Shown in pieces: positions 35,706-48,723 of a DNA stretch of 64,000 nucleotides. The notes beneath the pieces are model-generated. The model had not been told where the DNA came from. It saw only the letters and a program-made list of their open reading frames with translations, and did not search any database. Position numbers and translations under genes: made by a program. How positions within the stretch are numbered: the stretch's first letter is position 1; every line of letters starts with the position of its first letter. The stretch is from Toxorhynchites rutilus septentrionalis (lineage: Eukaryota; Arthropoda; Insecta; Diptera; Culicidae): NCBI RefSeq assembly GCF_029784135.1, contig NC_073745.1:40938420-41002419 (forward strand), read 5' to 3'.

Positions 35706-38000
35706 TTCATAAAAAAAACAAAACATCATCACTTTACTCGTTGCGCCATCTGGTTGTAAATCTAACGTAAATTCGTCAATAACGTTTTCTCACACTCATA
35801 ATTGAAGAAACCGTTACAGCTCCACATTTACATAATTCAGTTCAGGTTCAGTTGAGTCTAGTTTTGTCCTGTAAATAAGTGATAAGTTTTATGGACAGAG
35901 TTCAGCATCAATCGAAACTGTTCGTTATTTGTACCATGTTTGATAACCAACATTGAAAAACATAGAAACGATTATCCAGCTCATCTTCAATTTGATCACA
36001 AAATATTTAACTTGATTTTTCTATTAATATAAAAACTAACGATCTCTGAAAATAGAAAAGTAGCCCGGAAAGGGCAAACATTTAACGTACATTGATACTA
36101 TATAATTTCCAACTCTCGCCCAGAACCGACCGGATATTCGATGCGACCTACCCGATCTTCGATCTATTGCGGGACTACCCACCGCTGAAACCTATTGGCA
36201 GGCGGACAGGCAATTCGATTAGGCTTTATTATTAGCGTTGTCAAATGTGACGGCATGCGAATCACGTTAAAAATATACACCGGTGTGAAACATTTTCTTC
36301 CTCCAATAAAGCTGCACGCACCGGACCGTTCTCCTCCCATGAGCCTCCCCCCTATTTTCCTTTGCGGACCAACGCGGACTTCATAAATCTCACCTCTCCC
36401 CTCTTCCGGATGAGATGGTCATCCAAGAGCCCAACAAACACGCGTTTCGTTCCGATCCTAACTTCATTTAATTTCGAACGTGGTGGAAATCTTGTGAGAA
36501 CCCGAGTTTTTTCTTCTTTGATTTCTCGTGATAAAATAAAAAAAAAGGCGAGCTTGACAAAGATTGCCCCCTCCAGCGGATATCCGAGTGTACTTTTCGA
36601 ACCTTTACGTACGGTATTTTATTGGGGGGCACCAAACATTTGTGATAATTAGGAATTAATAACGAAAAGCGATCAACACGGCCGAATTGGTTGGATGGGG
36701 GCTTACGCGTCGCGTCTTGAACGCTACACATAACGAAGTAGGCAGGAAGTGGCGACAGTGTGTCTCGGTGGTACTTCGTAGAAGTCCCAACCCGCTCCTT
36801 TTCCACACTTCCTGCTCAAGAGTGCGTGACATTTCCCCTTCGTCGGATTCGTCGCTGCGACAGGCAAGTCTCTTCATATTTGCGCGTGGTGTTTTTCCCC
36901 GCTGATCGTTGTTGATTGCGGGACGCGAACAAGTGTCTTTCGTTCCAACGTCGGAACGCATTTAGATAGCAGACGAGTGTGAAAGAGGTAAATGGTTTGG
37001 CTTTCAATTATTCGCAAGCTTTGCCCGGTAAATTGAGTCGGAGCAATAATAACTCGGTCGGCACTCGTAAACAGGGGATTAGGGATTAAGGAGAATTTAA
37101 ATCTAGCTTAAGAACCCTCTCCGCGCCCTGCGTCCTGCCAATAGCAGCGGCTCAGTGCCACTCTAGGACGGTAATAACAATTTGCAGTTGACCCACATCG
37201 CGATTGTATGGCTCTCTAGAGCAGTGTATCACGTTTTCGCGAGACGTCCGAAAATATTTCGTCGCGCAGATCATCGGAAGATGAGTCACGTTTTTGTCTC
37301 GCGACCGTTCAGCTGCCGGTTTGGCTTGAAGAGTTTACTCAGCATTAAGACAAGCTCAGCAACAAAAAAAAAAAAAAAAGCGCCGAGATTGCATAAATTA
37401 CCTACTGATGGGAGCTTCTGTGGCCGGTGCCATCGTGAACGGTCTCATCCTCCCAAAGCCAGGAAGCATCACGCTAAGTAATGAAACTGAAATGGATGCT
37501 ACACATCGAGGGGTGTTTAGCGGCTGTAGGCAGTAGATGAATTAGCATAAATTCGGTACCAAGAATGAGTCGAGTGAGGTGAATTGCAAGGGAACCGGAC
37601 GTTTCATGGTGATGTGGTTCGCTGATTATTTCTCCCAATGTTTGCTAATGCTTGTCTCAAGTAGGAGAAATCGGTGTACCGGCTTCTGTGTGTAATCAGT
37701 CATGTTTTTGTTTTGGAGAGAAGCAGATATGTTTTATTTTTATCTGAATTTGACGCCCATCGGTGACAGCAGTAACGTGTGAACATCAATCATTTCATTT
37801 GAGTTTTTTTCGTACGAATAAAACTAAGCTCAAAGTTACAGAATGAATCCCACTTGATACAGAATAGTGGTATCAATTGCTTTTTATAAGTGTACTATAT
37901 TTTAATGAAATGATCCGTCGACGATCTACTACATATTGGAACATACTGTACGTTTGTAACAATTTTTCTTATTAGTTTTTCAAATATTTTCCATATACAG
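35706..38000. other. low-repeat block, GC-richer at 36.1-37.7 kb; no gene recognised
   Basis: There are no transposon ends and no recognisable domains. The overlapping frames on both strands near 36362-36961 are mutually antisense. The A18 run at 37362-37379 is the only simple repeat of note. Possible intronic regulatory or conserved non-coding sequence (inference). Confidence 0.35.
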
Positions 38001-38215
38001 TCATTCCATGCCAAACCGTTATAGTGGTTCTCAGATTTTCATGAAAAGTGGTAGTTTTGTTATTTATCGCCAAATATTAAACCCGTTTTTTTTATTTTTT
38101 TTCGTTAGGGTGACCATTTCCACTTTAGGGTGGACTGAAAACTTATTTTTTTCCATTTTTTTTCACAAAAATGACTTTTTTTCAAAAATCATAACATAAA
38201 ATCATATATTTTTTA
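38001..38215 (+). repeat. interspersed repeat, ccatgccaaaccg family, copy 1
   Basis: It reads tcattccatgccaaaccg, then a ttctcagattttcatgaaaa word, agtggtagttttgtt, gttagggtgaccatttccac and tttttttcaaaaatgacttt. The same ordered words occur at 44173-44510, so the two are copies of one family. No coding sequence; ends not defined. Confidence 0.65.
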
Positions 38216-38389
38216 TATTTTATATTTAACTTTACAGCTACTGATATAATTCATATGGTTGTTATTTTGCTTCTCTTTTGGGTTCTTTGAGTTGGCGACG
38301 TAAACTGCTTCTAGCGTCGAAATATACTGAATGCTCCTTGCTGCTAGACCGCCAATTTTTATACATTTCTGACTGGCTAATGCATTAAT

Positions 38390-38950
38390 AAGGGGTGGGG
38401 CCTGCGATGCAGTTTTCGCTTCTCTTCAGGAACTGAACCCTTAACGTTATGCACGAATCTATGATCATCATCACCAAAGGTTTGGTGAATCTTGTACTCG
38501 ATCGAGGCACTTCGCCTACACTTGTGCATATCGTTAAGAGTTCAGTTCAGGTCATGTTTTGAATTATAGAGACTTAAAAAAACTTAAACTGGAGACGAAT
38601 GAACTCTCCGAGTTTCAAGTCAGAATCAACAGAAAATGGCACACCGAACAAAAAAAAATGCAAATGCACTGAAGATGCAGATTGCTTGTGCCAATCGACT
38701 AATCAGAACGCGGGATTTTCATTTAGATAATGTTTGACGTTTTCCAATTGTTCGATAGATAGTTTCATAAAATACATAATTTTCTCCAACATAGAAAGAT
38801 TGTAATGAAGTAACCACAACGGTTGATGCAAAAATCTCAGGAAAAGGTTCAGCAATAAGCGCTCGAAATTTTTTGAATTTCGCGGTACAACCGACCTGCA
38901 GTTTGCAGCCAAATGTGTTCCCGAATGACGTAATCCTACGTCTAAAATAG
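38390..38950. repeat. diverged interspersed repeat, sister of 31.6-32.0 kb
   Basis: Shares ggggtggggcctgcgatgca, gcgggatttt, a caattgttc word and a closing gacgtaatcctacgtc motif (38927-38942) with 31660-32025. The 137- and 84-residue minus frames here (38703-39132) run through this repeat and have no recognisable domain. Confidence 0.45.
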
Positions 38951-41150
38951 TAAACAAGAAAAATATTCCAAAAACGAAAGAATATGTCCTTCCAAATTTC
39001 CGATATGTTATGGAAAAATGCCGTTCTAAAAATGACAGAGTCTATTGGTGTTTGATCTCGCCACCTCAAAAACCACAAAAATAAAAAATGCATGTTTCGC
39101 CTAAAAATAGAAGTGCAGTTCGGTGTTTTCAAAAAAAGTTCACTTAAATTTCATTATTTTCTCATATTTACGATAGGATATGACAGCTCGGAAATCGGTT
39201 CAACGGTTAAAAGGAACGAATATTCAAAAATGAGTATATTCTGATTCCGATTTACTTTAAGGGTGAAATAAAAAAATGTCAATTTTTTTTTGGAATACGT
39301 AATGATGAAGGTCCCATCTGGTTTCCCTACCGAGGTTTGAGCAAGACGAGTTATCTGAAAGATATTTTTTTCTTAGCAATGAAATTAGTTTAGCAAACAA
39401 AACCAAAAAAAAAAACAACGAACTGATTTTATTTATAGATATAAGTTTAAAAACTTGCAATGTCAAATGGCCACCGAACTAACACTTCCCCATTAGTGTG
39501 ACGTTTTTATGATGATTTTATTCAGCTTTATGCTTAAAAATGCCTGAGCTAATTGTCATCCTATCCTACATTCAAGCCTTGTTCAAGCACATTAGGTGAA
39601 AACTATTAAGCTGTAGCCAAAATTGTTCGTGAAATGCAGTTTAAAGTCAATTAGAAAACCTTTATCCGACTCCAAGGTTCGGTGGAAACATCTATTCGAC
39701 CGTATTCTGATTGATTAGCTCTATCAAGCCTGCGTCTTATTAAATACTATATACTGATGTTTGACCATTATTCAACTGACTAGTTTAATAACAGCTAATG
39801 ATTGTTTGCCGGGAAGCCAATACTCAGTCATGTCCGCCACAGATCCGATACGGTCTCGACGAGGCCATTGCAGCCAAATGGCCAAGTCCAACCGCCAGCT
39901 TTGTTTTGGATTGACTATGAATATCCTCCTCCAGAGAAATCGAGAAAATTTCCTTTGCCAAAAAATTCTAGACCGGCATTTAAAGAACTTCCAGTTCAAT
40001 ATACGTTATATCTGTGCAACGCGCACACGACGCACATTCTTTTATTTTTTCCTAATACAATATAAAAACAACAAAATCAAAATAAAAATAGTCCGTCATC
40101 ACCAGGATCACGACAGACATAATAGAGATAAATACAAATAAAAAAAGGATAATTTAAAAAAATAAATAGAGTGAACGAAATTAAATGATCTAGCCAAACA
40201 CTTTTGTGCCGTCCTGAAAGTTCAACCAACCATCCAACCAACAAAAAGTGGTTTACGCAATAGAGAAGCGAAAAAAACCTCTATTATCTCCACACAGTGA
40301 CGAGTTGAATTCCGAACGAGAAAGAGATCAGATCCAATATTATATCCAATCCATTTGTATAAACGTGAACGGTGATTAAACCAATTTTGAAATTGTTAAA
40401 TCGAAAAAGGTGTCTTTTGAAGAAAATTACATCGCTGAAGGTGAAATAAATAAAATCAGCATCGTATATTAGTGCATGTTCGAAATCTTCGCTGTGATTT
40501 ATAAAAGGTGTCCGAAAATAGCGCGAGATTTGCGGTGCGCTTAGTCTCAGTTCGTGGCTGAGATCGTAAGCTGGAAAATTTCAGTCGATCCTTTTGGGCC
40601 GCTCTAGGAACCGGAAATCCTTCGTAACCGGAGCCCCTCTTGTAAGCCCCCATCACAGAGTATAATTCGTTAAAAAAGCTCGTCAGGTTCATTGAGAATA
40701 TTAAAACAAACTGCAAAAAATTGTCCACATTTAATTATTCGTTCGTATAAAACTTCGTCAGTAACAATCTTCGTCATATAATTCAAAAATATCGATGAAC
40801 AAAATCAGAGCAATTTATATATTAGTTATAAAATGAAATGGAATTTAATTTCTCAACCTAACCTACTGCCTCAATGAAGATCAGGTACGAAACAATATGA
40901 TTTTTGGTTGGAAACTCTTGTTGAACTGTTGAACTGTTGAATATTCGAACATTCGTAATACAATAAAATTGATGTCAAAATCCCAGAATACACAAAGCCT
41001 TCAATTATCTGACTTGAGAGGTTTTTTATGGCATCGATAATAGTTTCCAAAATAGATAGATATCATTGTGTTAGCCGATAGTCCGGAAATGCCAGACATT
41101 TATTTTTAGCAAGCCTCCTGCTAATTGGCTGATTCTGTAACGCCTATATG
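38951..41150. other. no gene recognised
   Basis: The plus frame at 39802-40065 (PPALFWIDYEYPPPEKSR...) and its overlaps have no domain I know and lack splice context. The rest is AT-rich. Confidence 0.3.
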
Positions 41151-43080
41151 GGCAGCCCAGCCATACAAAAACTGCCGTAAATCGCTTCTATCAGATCTCG
41201 ATAATCGAAATCAGTCTGGCCCAATGAAACAAAACGAAAAGTGATCCAGTTGTTCGAATTACAACACCACGGCCGCGGCCGAGTCGGGGGCATATATTCA
41301 TCTTCGATCGAAAGTGTTGGAATCTGTATAAATTAATCCGCTAATTTGCATTACGTTTTGTTTTATGCTCCAAAAACAATCCACTGGGTATTAAAACATT
41401 TTATGGGCCGGAAAGTATCCCGCAATTTATGGTCAGATTTCTTGGGCGTTAGCCTTGATTTATCGCAGTTACGGCGAAGGTGCGCGTATCGGATAACGGG
41501 GTGGACCGATACGCACCAGAAACTATTCGAACGAAACTAATAGTTTCCGGGGTGGCGTGTGAAAAACAATATCACACCGTGTCGACAAAATTTGATAACA
41601 GCCGCTGTATTTTTTTCCTGGTGAGTCGTTGTGTGAAACAAATCTTGGTATGAATGAAAGATCGACACCATTACCCATTTTATGGTCCTGGAACGGTTCT
41701 TTTATTCTGGCGATTTTGTGGCAATAAAAACCAACAGTTTCCAAAAATGTGAATCAATTCCAAGTTCTCTGTCGCAAATCTGTGATTGCACTTTCGGTAC
41801 ACCTTTCGCCAACGACGAACGGGATCAATTCCTTCCGCATCGTAATTTAATAACCTGGTCTGCTCATAAATCGTGAACAAATTCCAGTCGGATTCTTGAA
41901 GCTCTGCCACATCACGCGACGACTTATCATCAAAGCGGGTAAACAAAAGCACACTGATCCCGAAAGAACGGCGCAAATTTCGTCGTCATCGTCAACATTA
42001 TAATCGGAACCGGAATGGGCTTTATTGCTTTTGTTTCTCGAAATGTGTGGCGAAAATCGGTACACCCAAGGAGCGATCCTCCTAGAGGACATTTGACCAT
42101 TCTGATATCAGTTTATTCTGCTCCTCGAAACAACCCTATCGGGGTCATCGAAATAGCAATTATCGAACGAGGCAACAATTCCGAAAATTGTAATGCTCCA
42201 TAACTCAGACTCCACAATACCATAAATTACAATTGAGTTGTAATTATTTTCGTTGTTTATCCTCTTTTATTTGTACAACCGACCGACAAATTGATGTTGC
42301 AAAAAACGACGCAAGTGCGATAAATTCGGTTTGGCGGTGTTTTTTTTCTTCCTTGAGTCGGAATTCCCAAAACGAAAAAAAAAATCAGGGAAGCCACCCC
42401 TCTTTTCGAGGGGGACCGAGATTCGGCCTCCCTTTTATCGCCGCCAAATTGTTTAAAACCTTTTGCTGATTTTTTTTTATTCGCGAGGACAGAAATCCCA
42501 TCAACACCACCACCTGATGCTGTTGTGGTGGCGCGCTTGGCCGATGATGATCGGAAAGTATCAAAGCAAAAGCGCGCAGAGGGCCAAAAATGAAGCGAGC
42601 TCGAAAATCTGGGTCATCGCGCCGAGGCGCAGCGCTAACCCAGCGCAAAAGAAAGGAAACTCAAGTCGACAGGAGCCGCGCGATAATGAAACGAAAATCG
42701 GTTCCGCGGTGTGAAGCAACGAGCGAATTGGGGATTTTAATCCCGACAATAGCAGCTCGCCCGAATGTGTTCGCGAATTTAATCGCGATAAGACGCAACG
42801 CAATGGTTTTTTTTTTGCTGTGTGTGAGGGAGGGAAATTGTGGGGCGAATGGCGCGTAGCGCGTTTTTTCGACGACGGGATTAAGCGCGTATCTCGGGAC
42901 ACTTTCGAGTGCCAGCAAGCCGTTGAATTGTTGCCAATTTGGGATGATTACGAGCTGTAGAATCACGTCCGGAATAGCGTTTCGCCTCGCGGGATAAGTT
43001 TTCAGGATTACAACGATAATCGAACTGAAGAAGGATTTTAATGAAATGTTGAAAAATTGTACAATGTATGAATATTACAT
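41151..43080. other. low-repeat GC-richer block; no gene recognised
   Basis: Contains ccacggccgcggccgagtc (41270-41288), ttaatccgctaatttgcatt (41334-41353, which includes an octamer-like attTGCAT word) and a GC-rich section at 42500-42960. Several frames of 80-113 codons overlap in antisense and show no domain. The base composition and lack of repeats make it a candidate regulatory block (inference). Confidence 0.35.
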
Positions 43081-44172
43081 GGATTTCGATATTTTATTAT
43101 CTTTTCACAAATATAACGGGTGTCAAATAGTATCCGAATTTTTGGATAAAAAGGGGCCATGAACATTTGACAATATTGCATTAATCTCATATGAAATATT
43201 CTTTTCAGAATGATACTGTATTACAAAACTATATTGAATGGTTTTGCTACTATAGAGAGTAACGATATAACAGGTAGAAGACACATGGACACTTTAACAT
43301 GGCAGCCATTACTAAAAATTTGTGCTTAGGTCATTAATCGTTTATAGGATGTGAAGTATTTGCAACAAGGGAAATCAATATTTTTATGCTACCGCAAAGC
43401 AACTCGATTTTAGTAGACTCGATTGTTCTGATCACATTCGATGGTTTTGATTTTTATATCAGACCAAATAATGAAAAAATGATGAATTATTCATCGTTGC
43501 CTGGCTTTTTTTTGTTATTGCTTCATCGTTGGTCAGAGTATTTTCTTCCACCAATTTTTTATCTGATCGATGTCTTTGATAAGATTTTCTTCGTCATCCA
43601 CTTCCGCTCTACTACTGACTATTGACTATTGCTATTTTGCAGAGTTTTTTCGCTTTTTTCAATGCTCTATAGTTTTAAATATACATTGCCATGTTCCTTT
43701 TAAGAGATTCCAAATTTTTATCACTTTTATCAACGCCTAAGTTCTACATAACAGTTTCTGCTACAAATATTCAAAGTATATATTATTTTTTCGAACTATT
43801 ATTACATTAATATTTGTAATGAATGTCATGTTTAAAATGATGTGGTATTCTGTCAAAAATGTAAATTATTGCTCGAAAGATTACATTTGTACGCAGAGCT
43901 GGCAATCCGATTAATCTCCTCTCCTTTGTCCAGTCGATAAAGCTATACATTGTAGTATAATTATCCATGAACCAGAAGAAAATAAATTGACTTTTCATCA
44001 GATTTCCTCTCTGCTGTTAATAATTTTGCTCTCTTCTCATATATGTTCAACTGGATTGTACAAAGGAGCAGTACTCATACTTTGAATTCGGCGTGTTGTA
44101 TCGTCACCATTTCGAATGAAACAACTTAAATAAAGTATCGTTAATGCATCAATTTTCAAATTCATATGTCTA
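43081..44172. other. no gene recognised
   Basis: AT-rich. Short frames only, with no repeat ends identified. Confidence 0.35.
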
Positions 44173-44510
44173 GGCATTCCTTGCCAAACCGATTTAGGGG
44201 TTTCCAGATTTTCGTTAAAAGTGGTAGTTTTGTTCCTTATCTCAAAATTCTTATTTTTTTTATTAGGGACCATTTCAACCGATTCAGATGATCGACATAT
44301 CGGTTAAAGCTAATTAGCTGGTTAAAAAAACGGCACATGCAGTAAATTTGAATTTTGTTTTAGTAATTATTGATTGTATTTGTTTATTTATAGTTTAAAT
44401 GGTCTAGGGACCAAGGGCGCTAAGCCATTGGTAGCCAATGGTCCGAAAAATCATAATTTCCCTTTTTTTTTTTTTTTCAAAAATGACTTTTTTTAAAAAT
44501 TCCAATTTTT
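44173..44510 (+). repeat. interspersed repeat, ccatgccaaaccg family, copy 2
   Basis: Reads cattccttgccaaaccgatt, ttccagattttcgttaaaag, tggtagttttgtt, ttagggaccatttc and, after an extra segment (about 44280-44455), ttcaaaaatgacttttttt. Compared with copy 1 it carries an internal expansion. Confidence 0.6.
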
Positions 44511-45210
44511 TACAAGTGCAATATTTTTTGAAAAAATACTAGCTAATTGATATATTGATATCAATATTAATTTGATATATTAATCATCTAAATCGGTCTA
44601 GTTGTTCAAAAGTTCTCTGGGACTCTGGGACTATTCATTTTTTCGGAATACGAGGCAAAACGTATGGTTTAGGTTGCCAATGAAAATCGTCATATCGATT
44701 TTTTATACGGGATATCCTGCTAAAAGTTGATTTGTACGAGAAAATACTCGATGCAAAATATTAGCTCATTCGGATTTCATTCACATATTCACCCAAATCA
44801 TCCAAGGGAAATCGGGGTTTTCAAAAAACTTTTTTGATGCCAAATGTCTTCAAATTGCATAGAACCTTGAGATTTACTGTTAACCCGAACAAATATTTCT
44901 GATCGAAGATTGACTTTGTGACACTTGGTCGTTTTTTTTTCCGAAAACATCGATTTAGATATATTTAGATATGCCTAAAGTAGACATTTTAATGTATAAT
45001 CTTTGCACATGCAAGGTCGCATATAAATTCTTATCAAATCACAATGGTATAAAATATCATTCAAAATGTGCATCATGTGTATATAAAATCGTATAAAATG
45101 CAAAAACACGAGTTGCCATATCATTCATGGATTAAGTCTTATATAGGCTTAACGAGCATCGTGATATCGCTGTATGCAGTGTACGTATATTTATTCATCG
45201 TATATAATAC
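44511..45210. other. no gene recognised
   Basis: AT-rich, with gatatattgatatcaatatt-type palindromic words near 44550-44575. No coding content. Confidence 0.35.
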
Positions 45211-46640
45211 TAGCTGACCCGGCAAACTTCATCCCGCCCAAAACTTGGTTTTGTAATCAATACCTTCAAACATTCTCGTTTTCTTACTATGAGCAAGTTC
45301 ATGGGTCCAATCGCGGAACTGTTCATTGATTGATCTTCTAATCGACTCCGTTGAATTTATCTTTCACTATAAAATTCCTATTATTTCTAACAAAACTCAT
45401 CATTATAATATCAGATTATTTTCAGACATAATTCACGTTCAAGATTTTTCAAACACTTGCAAATAACATGTTTCTCCGTTACATGAAATAAATGTTTTAT
45501 ACAGAAAATATGATAGAATAAGGACAACCCCGAATCGGACAATTCCTTCCTCGAGTTCTGCTCTTATCAACACATTCGGCGATACTTTTTTATTGGTATT
45601 GTTGGATATTGTATAAACCACACGATAGATAATATGTTTAAATTGTCAGTGATACACGCAACAACAGACCTTTATAACACAACGCTCTTGTGAGCCACAT
45701 CATTATACGCTTTGAAAGCTCACTATCGTCATCACACTTATCATTGTCACGCTAACAAAGCTCATCTAGCCACATCATTGTCAGCATAGAGATCTAAAAC
45801 AATCATCATCGCGATGACCCGTCTCGAACAACAATCCCACTTGTTACGCTACACAAATGTCCATCCAAACGCAACACAATCCTCATTGTAACGCAACACA
45901 GTAGGTTTTGTTCTCGCCTTTATCATGCCAAGCTTATAAAACTGACCGAATGACCAAATAAAACCACTCCAAAGGTAGACTCGAGAAAACTCAGTTCAAA
46001 ATTCAAACGCTTTTTCTTAATTCATCCGAAAAACGGTACGGTTTCCGGATCGGTTCATTTGTGTGCCGAGCAGTAAAGCCTTCGACGTCCGGTGTTCATT
46101 TCAAGCACTAGCCGGTGCGTTATCAGGTATAAATAGAAGAAGATATAGGAGTGCGTTCCATCACATTAAAATCCTGTTCCAGCTTCGAACAATGATCAGT
46201 TTCGCTAGCGCAAACATCAAATGGACTAACAGCACTTGTCACTATGTAATTGTAGAACATACGGGACTTTATTTTCCGAATTTTCCCTTTTTCCTTCAGA
46301 GTTTTCCGAAAATTTTGAATTGTTATGTTTGGTTGGAATATGTGTATTATTTCTATGAGACCCCCTCTCCATGCCAGAGGAGGGAGGGGTCTCATATCAT
46401 CATAGAAACATTACTCATACCCAAAATCATCACATCCCAAATTGTGCTTGATTAGTTCTTGAGTTATGCAAAAGTTTGTGTTTCATTTGTATGGCAGCCC
46501 CCCTTAGAGAGGGGGTGGAGAGTTTAACCACCATAGAAACAACTATTGCACCCAAAAACCTTCACATGTCAAATTTGGTTTCATTTGCTTGATTAATTCT
46601 CGAGTAATGCAGAAATTTTTTGTTTCATTTGTATGGCAAC
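45211..46640 (-). mobile_element. Helentron/mini-me-like minisatellite element, copy C (interrupted)
   Basis: Begins ctagctgacccggcaaacttc and follows copy A's subterminal sequence (caataccttcaaacattc, gttcattgattgatcttcta, cacttgcaaataacatgttt) to about 45490. Minisatellite units reappear at 46355-46640 with catcatagaaacatt, cttgattagttcttgagtta, gtgtttcatttgtatggcag and a C/G-run hairpin. The 860 bp between (45490-46350) is foreign. It has a tataaaa box-like word (45937) and aataaaa (45958) in an LTR-like arrangement, but no ends could be fixed. Confidence 0.65.
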
Positions 46641-46679
46641 CAAGTTTGATCTTGGATAGACGATTTAATGTTTGCTGGG

Positions 46680-46930
46680 CAGCCCAGTATTTGCATTCGA
46701 AATTAAAATTAAATACCTTGAATATCTCAAATAATTTAACCATCTTGAATACTCCAAATACTTTAAACACCTTAGATACTTTGAATAACCTGTATGTGTT
46801 AAATACATGCCTCAAATACTTAAAATACCTTAACTACCTTTAATATCATAAATATCTTAAATAGCCTAAATAACTTAGAAACCTTAAAAAGCTCGAAAAA
46901 CTTAAATACCTTAAATATTTTAAGGTAGAA
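46680..46930. repeat. degenerate 9-bp tandem array (aaatacctt-like)
   Basis: About 27 imperfect repeats of a 9-bp unit near aaatacctt (variants aatatctca, aatacttta, aataacctg). The period of nine keeps frames open on both strands and gives LNTLNTLDTLN and KVFKVFGVFK artefact peptides. These are not genes. Confidence 0.8.
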
Positions 46931-47855
46931 TTCTAGTAGAGAGGCATGGAGAGGCAACGTCCAAAAGGACGTTTTCTAGAGCTCCGAACAAATGAAACAA
47001 ATAATATTTTAAATATCCATTATTTAATTTTTCGCTTTTAATCTTTTTAAGATACAAAAAAAATAAATTAAATTAGAATGAAAAGACTCGGATTTATTTT
47101 CACTGTATATAATCGAATCCCGTATATAATCGAGTCAAAAAAAACTTATATTCGTTTTTTATGCATATATTTTTCTTATTTTGAATATAAAAGAAGAATT
47201 TAATTTTCGATTCATCCCCTTAAAGTCAGAAAATACCTTTCTCACATGAAAATAATACATTTATAGAGAATCTCTCAAGAAGATTTTTATTTGATGAAAA
47301 AAATCCTTCTACGCATATGTTCATATTTCAGCAATGACAGAGTTATAGAACTTTTTTTTTTAATTTCCTGTTGCCTCAAACTCATTCTACTTCCAAAAGT
47401 ACGCGACGTAAGGTAATTCTGTTGCATTCATTTGAAAGATGAGGAGAAGGTGAAGTAGCGGGACATCTAAATTAGTTGATTTAAAAAAAACTTGAATGTT
47501 AGTAATTTTGAATGTGTTTCAATTTTATCCCGAAAATTCACATTAGACACGATTGTTTCTGTCAATTAAATTGAAGCTCTCTAACAACTCTACAATATGT
47601 CCAGGTTCGCCTTTACATCAGCTAAGAAGCCGCTGTTGTATAAAACTTGGGCAAGAAAAACAAAAATGCTTCTAGGCAAAATGGTGACTGTTTGAAAATA
47701 GAAAGAAGTTTTCAACATGTTTTTATTACGATTTCAAATTTTTTAACATAAAATTGAAAAAAAATATTGGCGATGGATGCGTATGAAGAATGTTCATACT
47801 TGATGTTAAAGAAACAACCATACCATATCAAAGCGACATTGATATTGTGCAAATG
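46931..47855. other. no gene recognised
   Basis: Contains gtatataatcgaatcccgta followed by tataatcgagtc (47104-47132), a short direct repeat. AT-rich otherwise. Confidence 0.35.
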
Positions 47856-47857
47856 GT

Positions 47858-47914
47858 CTTGTTGCGGGCTAGATGGGAAGCACAGCAAGAACAATGCTGG
47901 GTTTAACGTGTTAA
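47858..47914 (-). mobile_element. terminus of a TTAA-type element
   Basis: On the minus strand it reads ttaacacgttaaacccagc, then ttcttgctgtgcttcccat. This parallels the left end of the complete TTAA element at 61468-61750 (ttaacacgctaagccctgag, then ttcttgctccgctttccat). Only this end is clear; the other was not located. Confidence 0.5.
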
Positions 47915-48198
47915 GCGAAGGGCGTAGTTAGAAAAGGTAACTCAAAATAATGTAATGAGAAACTTTACCGAGTTGGCGTCAGACCAGGATTTTGACAGTC
48001 CTCGACGGGAGTTTTTGTTTTAGTTCCTTATTATAGTTTCACACTTCAGACTCGCTACAAACCACTCCCGCAAATTTTACGTCATGGGATATAGACACGA
48101 TAATATAACGTGAATTGCTTGTCGATAACAAATTCTGCTCATCCATGAAAACTTGCAGTTTGTTCGGTCTCACTTTCGGTATTCAAAATAAGGGAGTA
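47915..48198. other. spacer, no gene
   Basis: No feature recognised. Confidence 0.35.
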
Positions 48199-48311
48199 CA
48201 GTGGAACCCCGGCAAGATCACCGCGGATAACGAAAATTTCACTCACAAATTTCGAGATGGGCTATGGATTTACTATGGAACTAGCTTCCGCGGATAATCG
48301 GAGTTCTGCTG
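48199..48311. mobile_element. short pogo/Tc1-like MITE (113 bp) with TA flanks
   Basis: The left end cagtggaaccccggc-aag and the right end, reverse-complemented, cagcagaactccgat are preceded by TA on both sides. Inner words ccgcggata and tccgcggata appear in both arms. A CAGTGGAACC-type terminus is typical of pogo/Tigger-like elements. No transposase. Confidence 0.55.
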
Positions 48312-48723
48312 TATATCTGTCCAGATCTTTCATGATCAGGATCGCTGGGGTCAGTTCCAGGTGAATTTTCTGTTGGAGTAATGAGGGGAGAGGTTTGTGT
48401 ATTTTTTTAGAGGGTGGTTTGGTAGGGCGAGTTGATTCGTACCCGGAAGAAATGTCCTCCGTTGTGAGGATGCGTTTAACTGTTTTACTGTCCCTTTTTT
48501 CATACACAAGGAGGAGTCACTCTTTTCAGTATCGGAGATCTACATATTAGGAGATCCCCCACACTCTGCCTTTTCATATGTGGGTTTGCTTATAAATATA
48601 TTCATGTTATCTATATAATATTTATGTAGTGTTTAACCATAAATACTTTATCCGTAGGAGCACACAGTGCGTATGATATGAAGCTGCTTCCGTTGTCTAG
48701 CGTTGATGAAAACTGCCGTCCTA
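48312..48723. other. unrecognised sequence with an 82-codon minus frame
   Basis: The minus frame 48262-48507 (TVKRILTTEDISSGYEST, then KPPSKKIHKPLPSLLQQKI) has plausible protein composition but no domain I recognise, and it ends inside the neighbouring MITE. It could be a decayed transposase tail or chance. I do not call it a gene. Confidence 0.25.

Noticed and set aside
38719..39132. 137-codon minus frame
   Set aside because: Runs through a dispersed repeat that also exists at 31.6-32.0 kb; no recognisable motif.
42561..42966. Overlapping 80-113-codon frames in a GC-rich block
   Set aside because: Mutually antisense and without domains; GC content alone explains the lack of stops.
45490..46350. 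Possible solo LTR with TATA and AATAAA words
   Set aside because: No TG...CA ends, target duplication or second copy could be identified; mentioned only within the copy C entry.
46063..46455. 130-codon plus frame
   Set aside because: It runs from anonymous sequence straight into a minisatellite unit of copy C; chance open frame.
46543..46843. KVFKVFGVFK / LNTLNTLDTLN frames
   Set aside because: Explained by the 9-bp tandem array.
48262..48507. 82-codon minus frame with protein-like composition
   Set aside because: No recognisable domain and it ends inside a MITE; not enough to call a gene.
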